Origin: Cnuibacter physcomitrellae
GTDB taxonomy: Bacteria; Actinomycetota; Actinomycetes; Actinomycetales; Microbacteriaceae
Direction: 5' to 3'
NCBI RefSeq assembly: GCF_014640535.1
Contig: NZ_BMHD01000001.1
Coordinates: 1,676,214-1,740,213 of the forward strand
DNA length: 64,000 nucleotides
Made by a program: the position numbers and the translations under genes. Below, in pieces: positions 8,357 through 16,897 of the stretch; position 1 is the first letter of the stretch, and each line of letters starts with the position of its first letter. Below the pieces are notes generated by a model. It was not told where the DNA came from and did not search any database. It was given only the letters and a program-made list of their open reading frames with translations.

Positions 8357-9373
8357 ATGACGGCAGTACAGCAGATCGAAGCGGACCTCACCGTCCCCAC
8401 CCCCGCCCTGATCGAGGACATCGCGCGGCTCGACGGCGACATCATCGTCCTCGGGGTCGGCGGCAAGGTCGGGCCCAGCGTCGCCATCATGGCTCGGCGC
8501 GCCATCGTCGAGGCCGGCGTCGACAAGCGCGTGTACGGCGTGGCCCGGTTCAGCGACCCGGCCGCCCGCAGCTCGCTCGAGAGCTGGGGCGTCGACGTCG
8601 TGCCGGCCGACCTGACCGACGACCTCGAGCTCGACGGCCTCCCCGAAGCCCGGAACGTGATCTTCATGGCGGGCAACAAGTTCGGCACGACCGGCAACGA
8701 GCACCACACCTGGATGATGAACTCCTACCTGCCGGGACGGGTGGCGCAGCGCTTCCGCGACTCGCGCATCGTGGCGTTCTCCACACTCGTCACCTACCCC
8801 CTCGCCGATGTCTCCACCGGCGGCTCCCGTGAGTCCGACGCCTCGGGCCCCATCGGCGAGTACGCCATGTCCTGCCTCGGCCGCGAGCGCATCTTCGAGC
8901 ACTTCTCGCTGAAGAACGGGACGCCGCTGCTGATCTTCCGGCTCGGGTACTCGATCGAGACCAGGTACGGCGTGCTGCAGGAGATCGCGCAGGCGGTGCA
9001 CGACGGCACCCCGATCCCCCTGGCGATGGGACACGCCAGCGTGATCTGGCAGCGGGACGTCGCGGAGTACGCCATCCGCTCACTGCACCTGGCGGCCACC
9101 CCTCCGCGTCGGCTCAACATCACGGGCCCCGAGATCGTGTCGATCCGCTGGCTGGCCGAGCGCTTCGGCGAGCGCTTCGGCGTTCGACCGGTGTTCGACG
9201 GGGTCGAGACCGGGACCGCCTACGTGATGGACGGATCCGCTCTCCAGTCCGAGTACGGCTTCCCCTCCACGACGCTCGCCCAGATGATCGAGCGCGTGGG
9301 CGACTGGGTGGCATCCGCCGGCCCCACGATCGGCAAGCCGACGAAGTTCCAGCAGCGCGACGGCGAGTTCTGA
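8357..9373 (+). CDS. NAD(P)-binding epimerase/dehydratase-like protein
   Basis: This 338-aa extended short-chain dehydrogenase-like protein has a Rossmann turn, VLGVGGKVGPSVA (about residues 31-43), and the usual order of strands for NAD-dependent sugar epimerases. The expected YxxxK catalytic pair reads Tyr169-AMS-Cys173, so the general Lys is replaced by Cys. It may bind NAD(P) but work on an unusual substrate or by a changed mechanism. The ATG at 8357 follows a GGGAGA ribosome site. It is the first gene of the operon, 12 nt before the permease gene. Reaction unknown. Confidence 0.75.
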   Translation: MTAVQQIEADLTVPTPALIEDIARLDGDIIVLGVGGKVGPSVAIMARRAIVEAGVDKRVYGVARFSDPAARSSLESWGVDVVPADLTDDLELDGLPEARNVIFMAGNKFGTTGNEHHTWMMNSYLPGRVAQRFRDSRIVAFSTLVTYPLADVSTGGSRESDASGPIGEYAMSCLGRERIFEHFSLKNGTPLLIFRLGYSIETRYGVLQEIAQAVHDGTPIPLAMGHASVIWQRDVAEYAIRSLHLAATPPRRLNITGPEIVSIRWLAERFGERFGVRPVFDGVETGTAYVMDGSALQSEYGFPSTTLAQMIERVGDWVASAGPTIGKPTKFQQRDGEF

Positions 9374-9384
9374 GGCGCTCCGCC

Positions 9385-10260
9385 ATGACTCAGACCGCGA
9401 CCGCGGCCACCTCGCTGGCCGTCGACGGCGGCTCAGCCGCCTCTCGCCCTCCCGGAGCACGCAGGAGCCTGTTCGCGCGCCACAGCCGATGGATCATCAC
9501 CCTGTTCGTCGGGGTGCTCGTCCTCGTCGTCTGGCAGCTCGTCGCCGTGCTGTTCGACCTCCCGACCTACGTCCTGCCGACACCCGTCGATGCGGCGGAG
9601 GCGCTCTGGGCGAACAGGCAGGAGCTGTGGGCCGCGACCCTGGTGACCACGGGCGAGGTGCTCGCCGGCTTCAGCATCGCCGTCGTCGTCAGCATCCCGG
9701 TCGCGATGCTGCTGGTCTCGTTCCGCTGGTTCGAGACGGTGGTCTACCCGTTCCTCGTCCTGCTCCAGACGGTGCCGAAGATCGCCCTGGCCCCGCTCTT
9801 CGTGGTGTGGTTCGGCTTCGGGTTCCTCCCGAAGGTCCTCGTCACGTTCCTGATCTGCTTCTTCCCGATCCTGCTCGACACGATGACGGGGCTCCGGTCG
9901 TCCAACCCCGACATGGCGAGCCTCGTGCGGTCGATGGGCGGCGGGAAGTGGTCGATCTTCCGGAAGGTGCAGCTGCCGGCTGCGCTGCCCCACGTCTTCG
10001 CGGGGGTGAAGGTGGCGATCACCCTCGCGGTGGTCGGTGCGGTGGTGGGCGAGTTCGTCGGCGCGACCCAGGGACTCGGCTACCTGCTCCTCCGGGCGAA
10101 CGCGAACCTCGACACCCCCGTCCTGTTCGCGGCGATCGCGATCCTCACCGTCCTCGGCCTCGTCCTCTACTACGCCGTCTCCCTGGTCGAACGGCTCGTC
10201 ATCCCGTGGCACGTGTCCCAGCGGGCCGAGGGCGCCACGACCACCGGACCCGCGGTGTGA
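9385..10260 (+). CDS. ABC transporter permease (SsuC/TauC/NMT1 type)
   Basis: This 291-aa membrane protein has about six hydrophobic segments. The EAA-type coupling loop around residues 178-205 (SLVRSMGGGKWSIF followed by KVQLPAALPHVFAG) is typical of permeases in the nitrate/sulfonate/taurine and pyrimidine-precursor importer group. It should form the membrane channel with the substrate-binding lipoprotein and ATPase encoded next. The start at 9385 lies 12 nt after the previous stop. As usual for this group there is a single permease gene, acting as a homodimer. Confidence 0.9.
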   Translation: MTQTATAATSLAVDGGSAASRPPGARRSLFARHSRWIITLFVGVLVLVVWQLVAVLFDLPTYVLPTPVDAAEALWANRQELWAATLVTTGEVLAGFSIAVVVSIPVAMLLVSFRWFETVVYPFLVLLQTVPKIALAPLFVVWFGFGFLPKVLVTFLICFFPILLDTMTGLRSSNPDMASLVRSMGGGKWSIFRKVQLPAALPHVFAGVKVAITLAVVGAVVGEFVGATQGLGYLLLRANANLDTPVLFAAIAILTVLGLVLYYAVSLVERLVIPWHVSQRAEGATTTGPAV

Positions 10261-10334
10261 GACGTCGAGCCCGGCACCACCGCCTCCCCTGCAGCACCCC
10301 GCCTCAGCAGCACCACGACTCGAAGGAGAGATCC

Positions 10335-11363
10335 GTGAACAAGCGATCAGCCCGGCTGGCGACCCTCGCCCTCGCCGGTTCCGCCGTCCTCGCCCTGGCG
10401 GCGTGTTCGGGAGCCGCCCCCGCCGGCTCGCCCGCCGCCGGGGGCGAGGACCTCGACGTCCTGCCGATCCGCCTCAACTGGACGTTCGAGGCCGCCGATC
10501 ACCCGTGGTTCTTCGCCGGGATGGCCGAGGGCATCTACGCCGCGCACGGGATCGAGCTGCAACCCCAGGAGGGCACGGGCTCCGCCTCGACCCTGCAGCT
10601 CGTGGCATCGGGCAGCGACCCCGTCGGACTCGTCGACGCGGGGACGATGATGGGCGGGCTCGGCAAGGGTCTGCCCGTGCAGGCGGTCTGCGTGCTCGCC
10701 CAGCGGAACCCGATGTCGGCGATCTTCCCGGCCTCCGCGGGGATCTCGAGTCTCGAGGACCTCAAGGGGAAGACGATCGCCGTGACCCCCGGCGACTCCC
10801 TCTCGCAGATCTTCCCCGCCGTGCTCGCGGCGAACGGCATGAGCGAAGGCGACGTGAACCTCGTCGGACTCTCCGACCCCGCCGCCAAGCAGAGCTCGGT
10901 GCTGACCGGAGCATCCGACGCCTTCCTCGGCTACTACACCCTGCAGCTCCCCGCGGTCGAGAAGACGTCGGGCGAGGACATGGACTACCTCGCCTTCTCG
11001 GATCTCGGGGTGGACACCCTGAGCATGGGCATCGTCGTCAACCGGGCGTGGGCGGAGAAGAACCAGGACCTCCTCACCCGCTTCGTCGCCGCGACGCAGG
11101 AGGCGGCCCAGTTCGTCGTCGAGAACCCCGAGAAGGCGGCCGATGACTTCGTCGCCGGGGTGCCGAGCTTCGACCGGGAGCTCGCGCTCACCCAGATCGA
11201 GGCCGCCGTCCCGCTCCTGCACACCGCGGCGACCGAGGGCTCCCCCATCTGCGAGACGGCCGAGGGCGACTGGAAGGCGACCGAGGACATCCTGTCGACC
11301 TACTCGGGACTCACCCCGGCCGACTCGCTCGACGCCTACTACACCGATGCCTACATCCGGTGA
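10335..11363 (+). CDS. ABC transporter substrate-binding lipoprotein (NMT1/THI5-like)
   Basis: This 342-aa exported protein has a lipoprotein signal: KR near the N-terminus, a hydrophobic core, and the lipobox LALAAC with Cys24. The mature part begins like riboflavin- and pyrimidine-type binding proteins (RLNWTFEAADHPWFFAGMAE), followed by GIYAAHGIELQ and an LKGKTIAV strand. Such proteins capture small aromatic, heterocyclic or sulfonated compounds. The GTG at 10335 is preceded by AAGGAGAG and is the only start giving an intact signal. The ligand should be the substrate or precursor of the enzymes encoded downstream. Confidence 0.9.
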   Translation: MNKRSARLATLALAGSAVLALAACSGAAPAGSPAAGGEDLDVLPIRLNWTFEAADHPWFFAGMAEGIYAAHGIELQPQEGTGSASTLQLVASGSDPVGLVDAGTMMGGLGKGLPVQAVCVLAQRNPMSAIFPASAGISSLEDLKGKTIAVTPGDSLSQIFPAVLAANGMSEGDVNLVGLSDPAAKQSSVLTGASDAFLGYYTLQLPAVEKTSGEDMDYLAFSDLGVDTLSMGIVVNRAWAEKNQDLLTRFVAATQEAAQFVVENPEKAADDFVAGVPSFDRELALTQIEAAVPLLHTAATEGSPICETAEGDWKATEDILSTYSGLTPADSLDAYYTDAYIR

Positions 11364-11376
11364 GCGGGAGGCGGGC

Positions 11377-12207
11377 ATGAGCACGACGGAGGGCGCGACC
11401 TCCACGGCCCCTGCCACGACCTCCGGGACGCGGATCGACGTGGCCGGGCTCGCGATCGAGTACCAGACGAGCGGCGGCCGGGTGCACGCGCTCGGCCCGA
11501 TCGATCTGACCATCGGCGCCGGGGAGTTCGTCTCCGTGGTCGGACCGTCCGGCTGCGGCAAGTCGACCCTGCTCAAGGCGGTCGCCGGGCTCGTCCGCCC
11601 CACGGCCGGAGAGGTGCGGATCGGCGGGAAGCCCGTCACCAAGCCGCACAGCGATCTCGGGATCGTCTTCCAGAACCCGCTGCTCATGGACTGGCGGTCC
11701 GTGCTCTCGAACGTGCTCCTGCAGGCCGAGATGCGGTCCATGCCCAAGAGGCCCGCGGCGGAGAAGGCCAGAGCCCTCCTGGCGCAGGTCGGCCTCAGCG
11801 GCTTCGAGGATCGGCGACCTCACGAGCTGTCGGGTGGGATGCAGCAGAGGGTCGGGATCTGCCGTGCCCTGCTGCACGATCCCCCGCTCATCATGATGGA
11901 CGAGCCGTTCGGGGCGCTCGACGCCCTCACCCGAGAGCAGATGTGCTACGACCTGCAGGACCTGTGGATGCAGCGACGGCCGACGGTGCTGTTCATCACG
12001 CACTCGATCTCCGAGGCGACGCTGCTCTCCGATCGCGTGATCGTCATGTCGAGCCGACCGGGGCAGATCCTCGCCGAGTACGGGATGACACGCCCCCGAC
12101 CGCGGCTGCTCGACGACGACGAGCATCCCGAGGTCGATCGAGTCAGCCGCGAGATCCGCCGACTGCTCGGGGTCACCGACCACGCCACGACCACGAAGGA
12201 ACCATGA
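11377..12207 (+). CDS. ABC transporter ATP-binding protein
   Basis: The 276-aa ATPase carries Walker A GPSGCGKST, the signature LSGGMQQR, Walker B LIMMDEP and the switch His in FITHSISEA. The sequence resembles SsuB/TauB-type ATPases and completes a three-gene importer with the permease and lipoprotein before it. The ATG at 11377 lies 13 nt after the lipoprotein stop behind a GGGAGGCGGG run. The stop overlaps the next start (ATGA). Confidence 0.92.
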   Translation: MSTTEGATSTAPATTSGTRIDVAGLAIEYQTSGGRVHALGPIDLTIGAGEFVSVVGPSGCGKSTLLKAVAGLVRPTAGEVRIGGKPVTKPHSDLGIVFQNPLLMDWRSVLSNVLLQAEMRSMPKRPAAEKARALLAQVGLSGFEDRRPHELSGGMQQRVGICRALLHDPPLIMMDEPFGALDALTREQMCYDLQDLWMQRRPTVLFITHSISEATLLSDRVIVMSSRPGQILAEYGMTRPRPRLLDDDEHPEVDRVSREIRRLLGVTDHATTTKEP

Positions 12208-13091
12208 GACTCATCTCGATCGCCCGCCCCGGAGCCGTCGCGGCCGCCCTCGTCAGGGACGGCGACCTCGTGCTGCCCCTCACAGGCACGGGCTCCTCGA
12301 CCCCCCTCTCGATGAACGACCTGCTCGACGACTGGCCGCACTGGAGCGAGAGGCTGAGGACCGTGCAGGCCGAGGCGCCCGAGGACGCCTGGCGCCCGAT
12401 CGAGGAGTTCGAGGTGCTCGCCCCGGTGCCGCACCCCCGCTCCCTCCTCTGCATCGGCCTCAACTACCGCGACCATGCCACCGAGACGGGCGCCGCCATC
12501 CCGACCCTGCCCGTGGTGTTCGCCAAGCACAGCTCGACGGTGGTCGGCAGCGGAGCGGCCATCGTCCTGCCCGAGTCGTCGGCCGAGGTCGACTACGAGG
12601 CCGAGCTGGCCGTCGTGATCGGGAGGAGGGCCTTCAGGGTGACGCCCGAGGAGGCCCTCGAGGCCGTCGCGGGCTACACCGTGATGAACGACGTCAGCGC
12701 CCGCGACTGGCAGGCCCGGACCAGCCAGTGGATGACGGCGAAGTCCTTCCCGACGTTCGGCCCGATGGGCCCCGCGCTGGTCACCGCCGACGAGCTGGGC
12801 GACGGTCGCGGACTGCGGATCGGACTGCGCGTGAACGGCCGGACCCTGCAGGACTCGTCGACGGACGAGATGATCTTCGGCGTCGCCGAGCTGGTCAGCC
12901 ATCTGTCGCAGTTCTGGGCGGTCGAACCCGGCGACGTGATCGCCACCGGGACGCCGGCCGGTGTCGGCTTCACCCGCACCCCGCCGGTCTTCCTCCGCGA
13001 CGGGGACGAGGTCGAGGCGTACGTCGACGGCATCGGCGTGCTGCGCAACCCCGTGATCGCGTCCGATGCACTGATCGGCGCGCGGCCATGA
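12204..13091 (+). CDS. Fumarylacetoacetate hydrolase family protein
   Basis: This 295-aa protein has the FAH fold: a short N-terminal domain, then the catalytic domain starting at LLCIGLNYRDHATE. Metal ligands are visible in EVDYEAELAVVIG and in the Asp of VMNDVSARDWQ, and TGTPAGVGF is the conserved C-terminal loop. Family members hydrolyse acylpyruvates, or isomerise, decarboxylate or hydrate related 2-oxo acids. Here it probably acts late in the pathway of this operon. Start and stop both overlap neighbours by four bases, so expression is coupled to the importer and the aldolase. Exact substrate unknown. Confidence 0.85.
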   Translation: MRLISIARPGAVAAALVRDGDLVLPLTGTGSSTPLSMNDLLDDWPHWSERLRTVQAEAPEDAWRPIEEFEVLAPVPHPRSLLCIGLNYRDHATETGAAIPTLPVVFAKHSSTVVGSGAAIVLPESSAEVDYEAELAVVIGRRAFRVTPEEALEAVAGYTVMNDVSARDWQARTSQWMTAKSFPTFGPMGPALVTADELGDGRGLRIGLRVNGRTLQDSSTDEMIFGVAELVSHLSQFWAVEPGDVIATGTPAGVGFTRTPPVFLRDGDEVEAYVDGIGVLRNPVIASDALIGARP

Positions 13092-13903
13092 GCGGTGCCC
13101 CGTCGCTGCCGGCGTCCCGGCGGCGGCGACGGCTGCTGGGGGACGCCGACTTCTCGGTCCTCGTCTGCGCCGATGTCGGTCTGCAGGTCGGTCCTCCCGG
13201 CGCCACCCGCCGATTGGACGAGCTGCGGCGCTTCGCCGACCTCGACGTCGACGGCATCGTCCTGACCCAGGCCGCGGTGCCGACGTTCTCCGAGACGCTC
13301 GTCCGCCGCCCGGACCTGACCCTCGTGGTGCGCCTGGACTGGTGCAGCCAGTGGCGCGGGCCGCAGCTGAGTCCTGTCTCCGACGGTGTCGGGATCACGG
13401 TCTCCACCGCAGAGGAGGCCGCCGCGAGCGGCGCGGACGCCGTCATCCACTACTGCCTCCTCGGTCACGGTGATCCCGCCGTGGAGGCGGACTACGTCGA
13501 GCGCGCGGCTCGCGCCGTACGCGAGGCGCACGCGGTCGGCCTGCCGTGCATCCTCGAGCCGCTCATCCGCGGGTCCAACGCCGTCGGGCGGGAGCGGGAT
13601 GCGGCGCACCTGGTCTGGGGCATCCGCACCGCCGAGGAGCTGGGCGCCGACGCCGTGAAGGTCGAGCAGCCCCTGGGCGGCGACGAGTCCGGAGTGATCG
13701 GGGCGGCCGGCGTGCCGGTGCTCCTCGCCTCGACCCCGCCGATCTCCCCCGCCGACGCGGTGGCGCGTGCGGCCTCGGGGGTCGCGGCCGGCGCAGCCGG
13801 GGTCGCCTACTCGTCCGACTTCTTCACCGCAGACCGGCCCGCGGAGCTCGTGGCCGACATCCGCGCCGCCGTCATCACGCCGTCTCGAAAGGACCACTCA
13901 TGA
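13088..13903 (+). CDS. Class I aldolase-like protein (DeoC/FbaB/LsrF group)
   Basis: This 271-aa TIM-barrel protein resembles DeoC/FbaB/LsrF-group aldolases. Barrel strands can be followed at DGIVLTQAAV, LTLVVRLDW and GADAVIHYCLLG, then PCILEPLIRG, and GADAVKVEQPLG, whose Lys is the likely Schiff-base residue. The C-terminal strands VPVLLAS and GAAGVAYSSDFF match the phosphate-binding end. It should form or break a C-C bond of a keto compound. It starts inside the FAH-family stop and ends inside the dehydroquinase-like start, which ties these enzymes together. Substrate unknown. Confidence 0.75.
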   Translation: MSGAPSLPASRRRRRLLGDADFSVLVCADVGLQVGPPGATRRLDELRRFADLDVDGIVLTQAAVPTFSETLVRRPDLTLVVRLDWCSQWRGPQLSPVSDGVGITVSTAEEAAASGADAVIHYCLLGHGDPAVEADYVERAARAVREAHAVGLPCILEPLIRGSNAVGRERDAAHLVWGIRTAEELGADAVKVEQPLGGDESGVIGAAGVPVLLASTPPISPADAVARAASGVAAGAAGVAYSSDFFTADRPAELVADIRAAVITPSRKDHS

Positions 13904-14340
13904 AGATCGCCGTCCTCCAAGGGCCCAACCTCAACCGCCTCGGCACGCGCAAGCCCGAGGTCTACGGGACCGTCACGCTCCCGGACATCGTCGCCGACCT
14001 GGACGTGCTCGCGGGCGAGATCGAGGTCGAGCTCGTGCACTTCCAGTCGAACCACGAGGGAGCGATGATCGACTGGCTCCAGTCGCTCGAGGGTGAGATC
14101 GACGGGGTCGTCTGCAACCCCGCCGGGCTCACCAACTACGGCCTCTCGCTGAGGGATGCGCTCAACGAGTGCGGGGTCCCGGTGGCGATCATCCACCTCT
14201 CGAACGTGCACGCCAGGGAGGAGTGGCGCCGCCACGACGTGTTCGCCGAGATCGCGACCGTCTACTTCGCCGGGGCGGGATGGTTCGGCTATCGGCACGC
14301 GCTGCAGGCGCTCCTGTCGAAGATCGGCGCGACTCGATGA
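13900..14340 (+). CDS. Type II 3-dehydroquinate dehydratase-like protein with altered active site
   Basis: This 146-aa protein has the size and core of AroQ-type dehydroquinases (GPNLNRLGTRKPEVYG, FQSNHEG, HLSNVHAREEWRRH). Conserved residues by comparison with the M. tuberculosis enzyme are Asn10, Arg17, Tyr22, Asn73, Asp86, His99 and Arg110. The His that contacts the substrate hydroxyls (H81 there) is Asn79 here, and the Glu partnering the catalytic His (E99 there) is Ile97. With its place in a catabolic operon, this suggests a paralogue acting on a different cyclic hydroxyketone rather than the shikimate-pathway enzyme. It overlaps both neighbours by four bases. Confidence 0.8.
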   Translation: MKIAVLQGPNLNRLGTRKPEVYGTVTLPDIVADLDVLAGEIEVELVHFQSNHEGAMIDWLQSLEGEIDGVVCNPAGLTNYGLSLRDALNECGVPVAIIHLSNVHAREEWRRHDVFAEIATVYFAGAGWFGYRHALQALLSKIGATR

Positions 14341-15467
14341 CCGCCGGGCGGCCGGACTCGATGCGCGCAGCGATCTGGAACGGGGGCTCGCCCGAGCTCG
14401 TGATCGAGACGATCCCCGTGCCGACGCCTGCCCGCGGGGAGGCCCTCCTCCGCGTCGCGGCGTGCGGGGTGTGCCACACCGACCTGCACGTGATGAAGGC
14501 GGAGGTCGCGTTCCCCCCTCCCGCCGTGATGGGGCACGAGGTGAGCGGCACGATCGTCGAGATCGGCCCCGGCAGCGCGCCGACCGACCTCCGGCCCGGC
14601 CAGCGCGTCGTCGGCGCGTTCATCATGCCCTGCACGGAGTGCGAGGCGTGCCGCGCCGGTCGCGACGACATGTGCGAGGCCTTCTTCGAGCAGAACCGGC
14701 TGAAGGGCAACCTCTTCGACGGCACGACACGACTCCACCGGCCCGACGGGACCCGGCTCTCGATGTACTCGATGGCCGGGCTCGCCGAGTACGCCGTCGT
14801 TCCTCTGTCCGCGCTGGCGCCGCTGCCGCCCGGGGTGAGCTTCGAGGAGGCCGCGGTCCTCGGATGCGCGGCGTTCACCGCGTACGGCGCCGCCGCGAAG
14901 GCGGAGCTCGCCGCCGACGAGTCGATGGCGATCGTGGCCACGGGCGGGGTCGGGTCGAGCCTCATCCAGGTGGGCCGGTACCTCGGGGCCTCGCCCATCA
15001 TCGCCATCGACATCGACGACGACAAGCTCGCCGCCGCGAGCGCCCTCGGCGCGGACGTGGTCATCAACTCCGCGCGCGAGGACGTGCTCGACCGCGTCCG
15101 GGAGGCGACCGGCGGCAAGGGGGTGAGCGTCGCGTTCGAGGCGCTGGGGCGGCCGCAGACGTTCGAGCTCGCGGTGTCGCTGCTCCGGGAGGGCGGACGG
15201 ATGGTCGCGGTCGGGATCGCCGCGGGTGCGGCGACCGCCGCCGTGCCGATCACGCCGCTGGTGCGGCGCGGCCAGGTCGTCATGGGATCGTTCGGGGCGC
15301 GCACCCGCCGCGATCTCCCCCGGGTGATCGAGATGGCGGCGTCCGGCGGCTACGACGTCGACCGCGCGGTCACGAGGCGCTACTCCCTCGAGCACGCGGG
15401 CGACGCCTACGCGGCGCTCGACCGCGGCGAGATCTCGGGTCGCGCCATCGTCACGATGGCGCACTGA
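14337..15467 (+). CDS. Zinc-dependent alcohol dehydrogenase
   Basis: This 376-aa medium-chain dehydrogenase has the catalytic zinc site in CGVCHTDLH and GHEVSG, and the four-Cys structural zinc loop in CTECEACRAGRDDMC. The nucleotide-binding turn is ATGGVGSSLIQ. An NAD-type Asp pair follows the second strand (IDIDDDK), so NAD is the likely cofactor. It probably oxidises a secondary or primary alcohol of the pathway substrate. The ATG at 14337 overlaps the previous stop by four bases. It is the last gene of the eight-gene operon. Confidence 0.88.
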   Translation: MTAGRPDSMRAAIWNGGSPELVIETIPVPTPARGEALLRVAACGVCHTDLHVMKAEVAFPPPAVMGHEVSGTIVEIGPGSAPTDLRPGQRVVGAFIMPCTECEACRAGRDDMCEAFFEQNRLKGNLFDGTTRLHRPDGTRLSMYSMAGLAEYAVVPLSALAPLPPGVSFEEAAVLGCAAFTAYGAAAKAELAADESMAIVATGGVGSSLIQVGRYLGASPIIAIDIDDDKLAAASALGADVVINSAREDVLDRVREATGGKGVSVAFEALGRPQTFELAVSLLREGGRMVAVGIAAGAATAAVPITPLVRRGQVVMGSFGARTRRDLPRVIEMAASGGYDVDRAVTRRYSLEHAGDAYAALDRGEISGRAIVTMAH

Positions 15468-15487
15468 TCGCGGGCGAGCGGGGCGGG

Positions 15488-16537
15488 TCAGGTGCCGGCG
15501 GAGAGGACGCGGGCGGTCTCGCGACCCGCCGCGTTCCGCACCCCGGCCCGCGACCCCGCCAGCTTCGCGGCGATGTGCTCGCCCACGGTGACCGGGTCGT
15601 AGAGGTTCGGATGCGCCTCATCGACGCACGAGGGCAGCGTCGCGATCACGGCCTCGACGTCGCCGTCGTGGAAGAAGGCGGCGGAGCGACGCCGCTGGAT
15701 GGTGCCGTCGACGATCGGGGGCTTCACGCGGTGGAGCGTCGACATCCACCGGTCGTTGGTCCACCGGCCGGTGAGATCGCCCAGGTTGACCAGGAGCGCG
15801 TCGTCGGCGGGCTGCACGTCGTGCCACGCGCCGTCCGATCCGAGGACCTGGAGGCCCGCCACCTGATCCGCCCACAGCACCGTGACGATCCCGTAGTCGG
15901 TGTGCTCCCCCATCCCTGTGAGGTCGCCATCGAGGTCGACGGTGCCCGGCGGCAGGGCGTAGTTGTTCATCCGCAGCACGTCGAGGGAGTGCGTGGTGAA
16001 GGCGTCGAAGAACCCGGCCGGCAGGCCCAGCGCATCCGCGAAGATCGTAGTGAGGGTCTCGGCGACGCGCTTGGCCTCGACGAAGTACGCCTGCACGCGA
16101 GGCTCGAACGTCGGCACCCGATCGGGCCAGGTGTTCGGCGAGTAGTCCGACTCGTCGATGACGCCGGCCGCCGCCGCCTCGGGGTAGTCGGCCGTGGAGG
16201 CGCCGATGTTGAACGCCTCGAAGAAGTCGTTCATCCGGCTGGCCGACTCGACGCCGAGGCTCAGGCTGAGGCTCTCCGACTTCGGCGGCGCGTACCCGCG
16301 GTTGATGCCGGGCGGGGTGCGGTACTCCTTCTTCTGCTCGAGCGGCAGGGCGAAGAAGTCGTCCATCGCTGAGGCCAGGCCCTCCTGGGTCTCCCGGGCG
16401 ATGCCGTGGCCGAGGATCTGGATGAAGCCGACCGTCCGGCACGCCTCATCGATGGCGCGGGCCACGGCGGCCCGCTCCTCGACCGTGCCGTCCTGCACGT
16501 ACGCGGTGATGTCGACCGCCGGAACCTCGAACGTCAT
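15488..16537 (-). CDS. 2-oxoglutarate/Fe(II)-dependent dioxygenase (isopenicillin N synthase family)
   Basis: The 349-aa enzyme shows the DIOX_N region (VGFIQILGHGI) and the 2OG-Fe(II) core. The iron ligands are His and Asp in GEHTDYG and His in TLHRVKPP; the 2-oxoglutarate-binding Arg and Ser are in RRRSAAFF. Bacterial members hydroxylate or desaturate small molecules. It converges on the zinc dehydrogenase gene with only 20 bases between them and is probably transcribed on its own. TAGCCT ends 6 nt before the ATG. Substrate unknown; a link to the neighbouring catabolic operon is possible but unproven. Confidence 0.87.
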   Translation of the reverse strand: MTFEVPAVDITAYVQDGTVEERAAVARAIDEACRTVGFIQILGHGIARETQEGLASAMDDFFALPLEQKKEYRTPPGINRGYAPPKSESLSLSLGVESASRMNDFFEAFNIGASTADYPEAAAAGVIDESDYSPNTWPDRVPTFEPRVQAYFVEAKRVAETLTTIFADALGLPAGFFDAFTTHSLDVLRMNNYALPPGTVDLDGDLTGMGEHTDYGIVTVLWADQVAGLQVLGSDGAWHDVQPADDALLVNLGDLTGRWTNDRWMSTLHRVKPPIVDGTIQRRRSAAFFHDGDVEAVIATLPSCVDEAHPNLYDPVTVGEHIAAKLAGSRAGVRNAAGRETARVLSAGT

Positions 16538-16543
16538 GCGCCG

Positions 16544-16549
16544 AGGCTA
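16544..16549 (-). promoter_or_regulatory. -10 element of the 2OG-Fe(II) oxygenase gene, leaderless
   Basis: TAGCCT (minus strand) ends 6 nt before the start codon at 16537. Confidence 0.55.
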
Positions 16550-16571
16550 CGCGCGCCGCGTTTCGGCGGTG

Positions 16572-16841
16572 TTACCGGCCCTCGACGTCGTCGGTGTCGA
16601 CGCCCGACTGGATGCGGTCGCCAGCCTGGTTGTACTGGTCCTCGACGAGGATCTGGGTGGCCTCGTCGAAGGAGTAGTTCGCCGTCGCGGGGCCGTCACC
16701 GTCGGTCACCGACTGCAAGTGGTACACGACCTGGCCCTCACTGTAGGGCAGCACGAGCTCCTCGGGGGCACCCTCCTCGAGGGGGATGGTCTGCGCGTCG
16801 AGGGGGCCGCCGGTGAGGTGGGCAAGCTTGGGAGTGCTCAT
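16572..16841 (-). CDS. Small acidic protein of unknown function
   Basis: I do not recognise this 89-aa protein. It is acidic and soluble, has no membrane segment or cysteine, and contains a central stretch reading EGQVVYHLQSV followed by NYSFDEATQILVEDQYNQAGD. A TAGGCT hexamer 6 nt before the ATG at 16841 supports it as a real, separately transcribed gene. The codon bias matches its neighbours. Confidence 0.65.
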   Translation of the reverse strand: MSTPKLAHLTGGPLDAQTIPLEEGAPEELVLPYSEGQVVYHLQSVTDGDGPATANYSFDEATQILVEDQYNQAGDRIQSGVDTDDVEGR

Positions 16842-16847
16842 CCCCTC

Positions 16848-16853
16848 AGCCTA
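16848..16853 (-). promoter_or_regulatory. -10 element of the small acidic protein gene, leaderless
   Basis: TAGGCT (minus strand) ends 6 nt before the ATG at 16841. Confidence 0.55.
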
Positions 16854-16897
16854 CTGAGGATGCGCGGCACGCGCCGCGACGTCGGCTCGGCTCAGGG

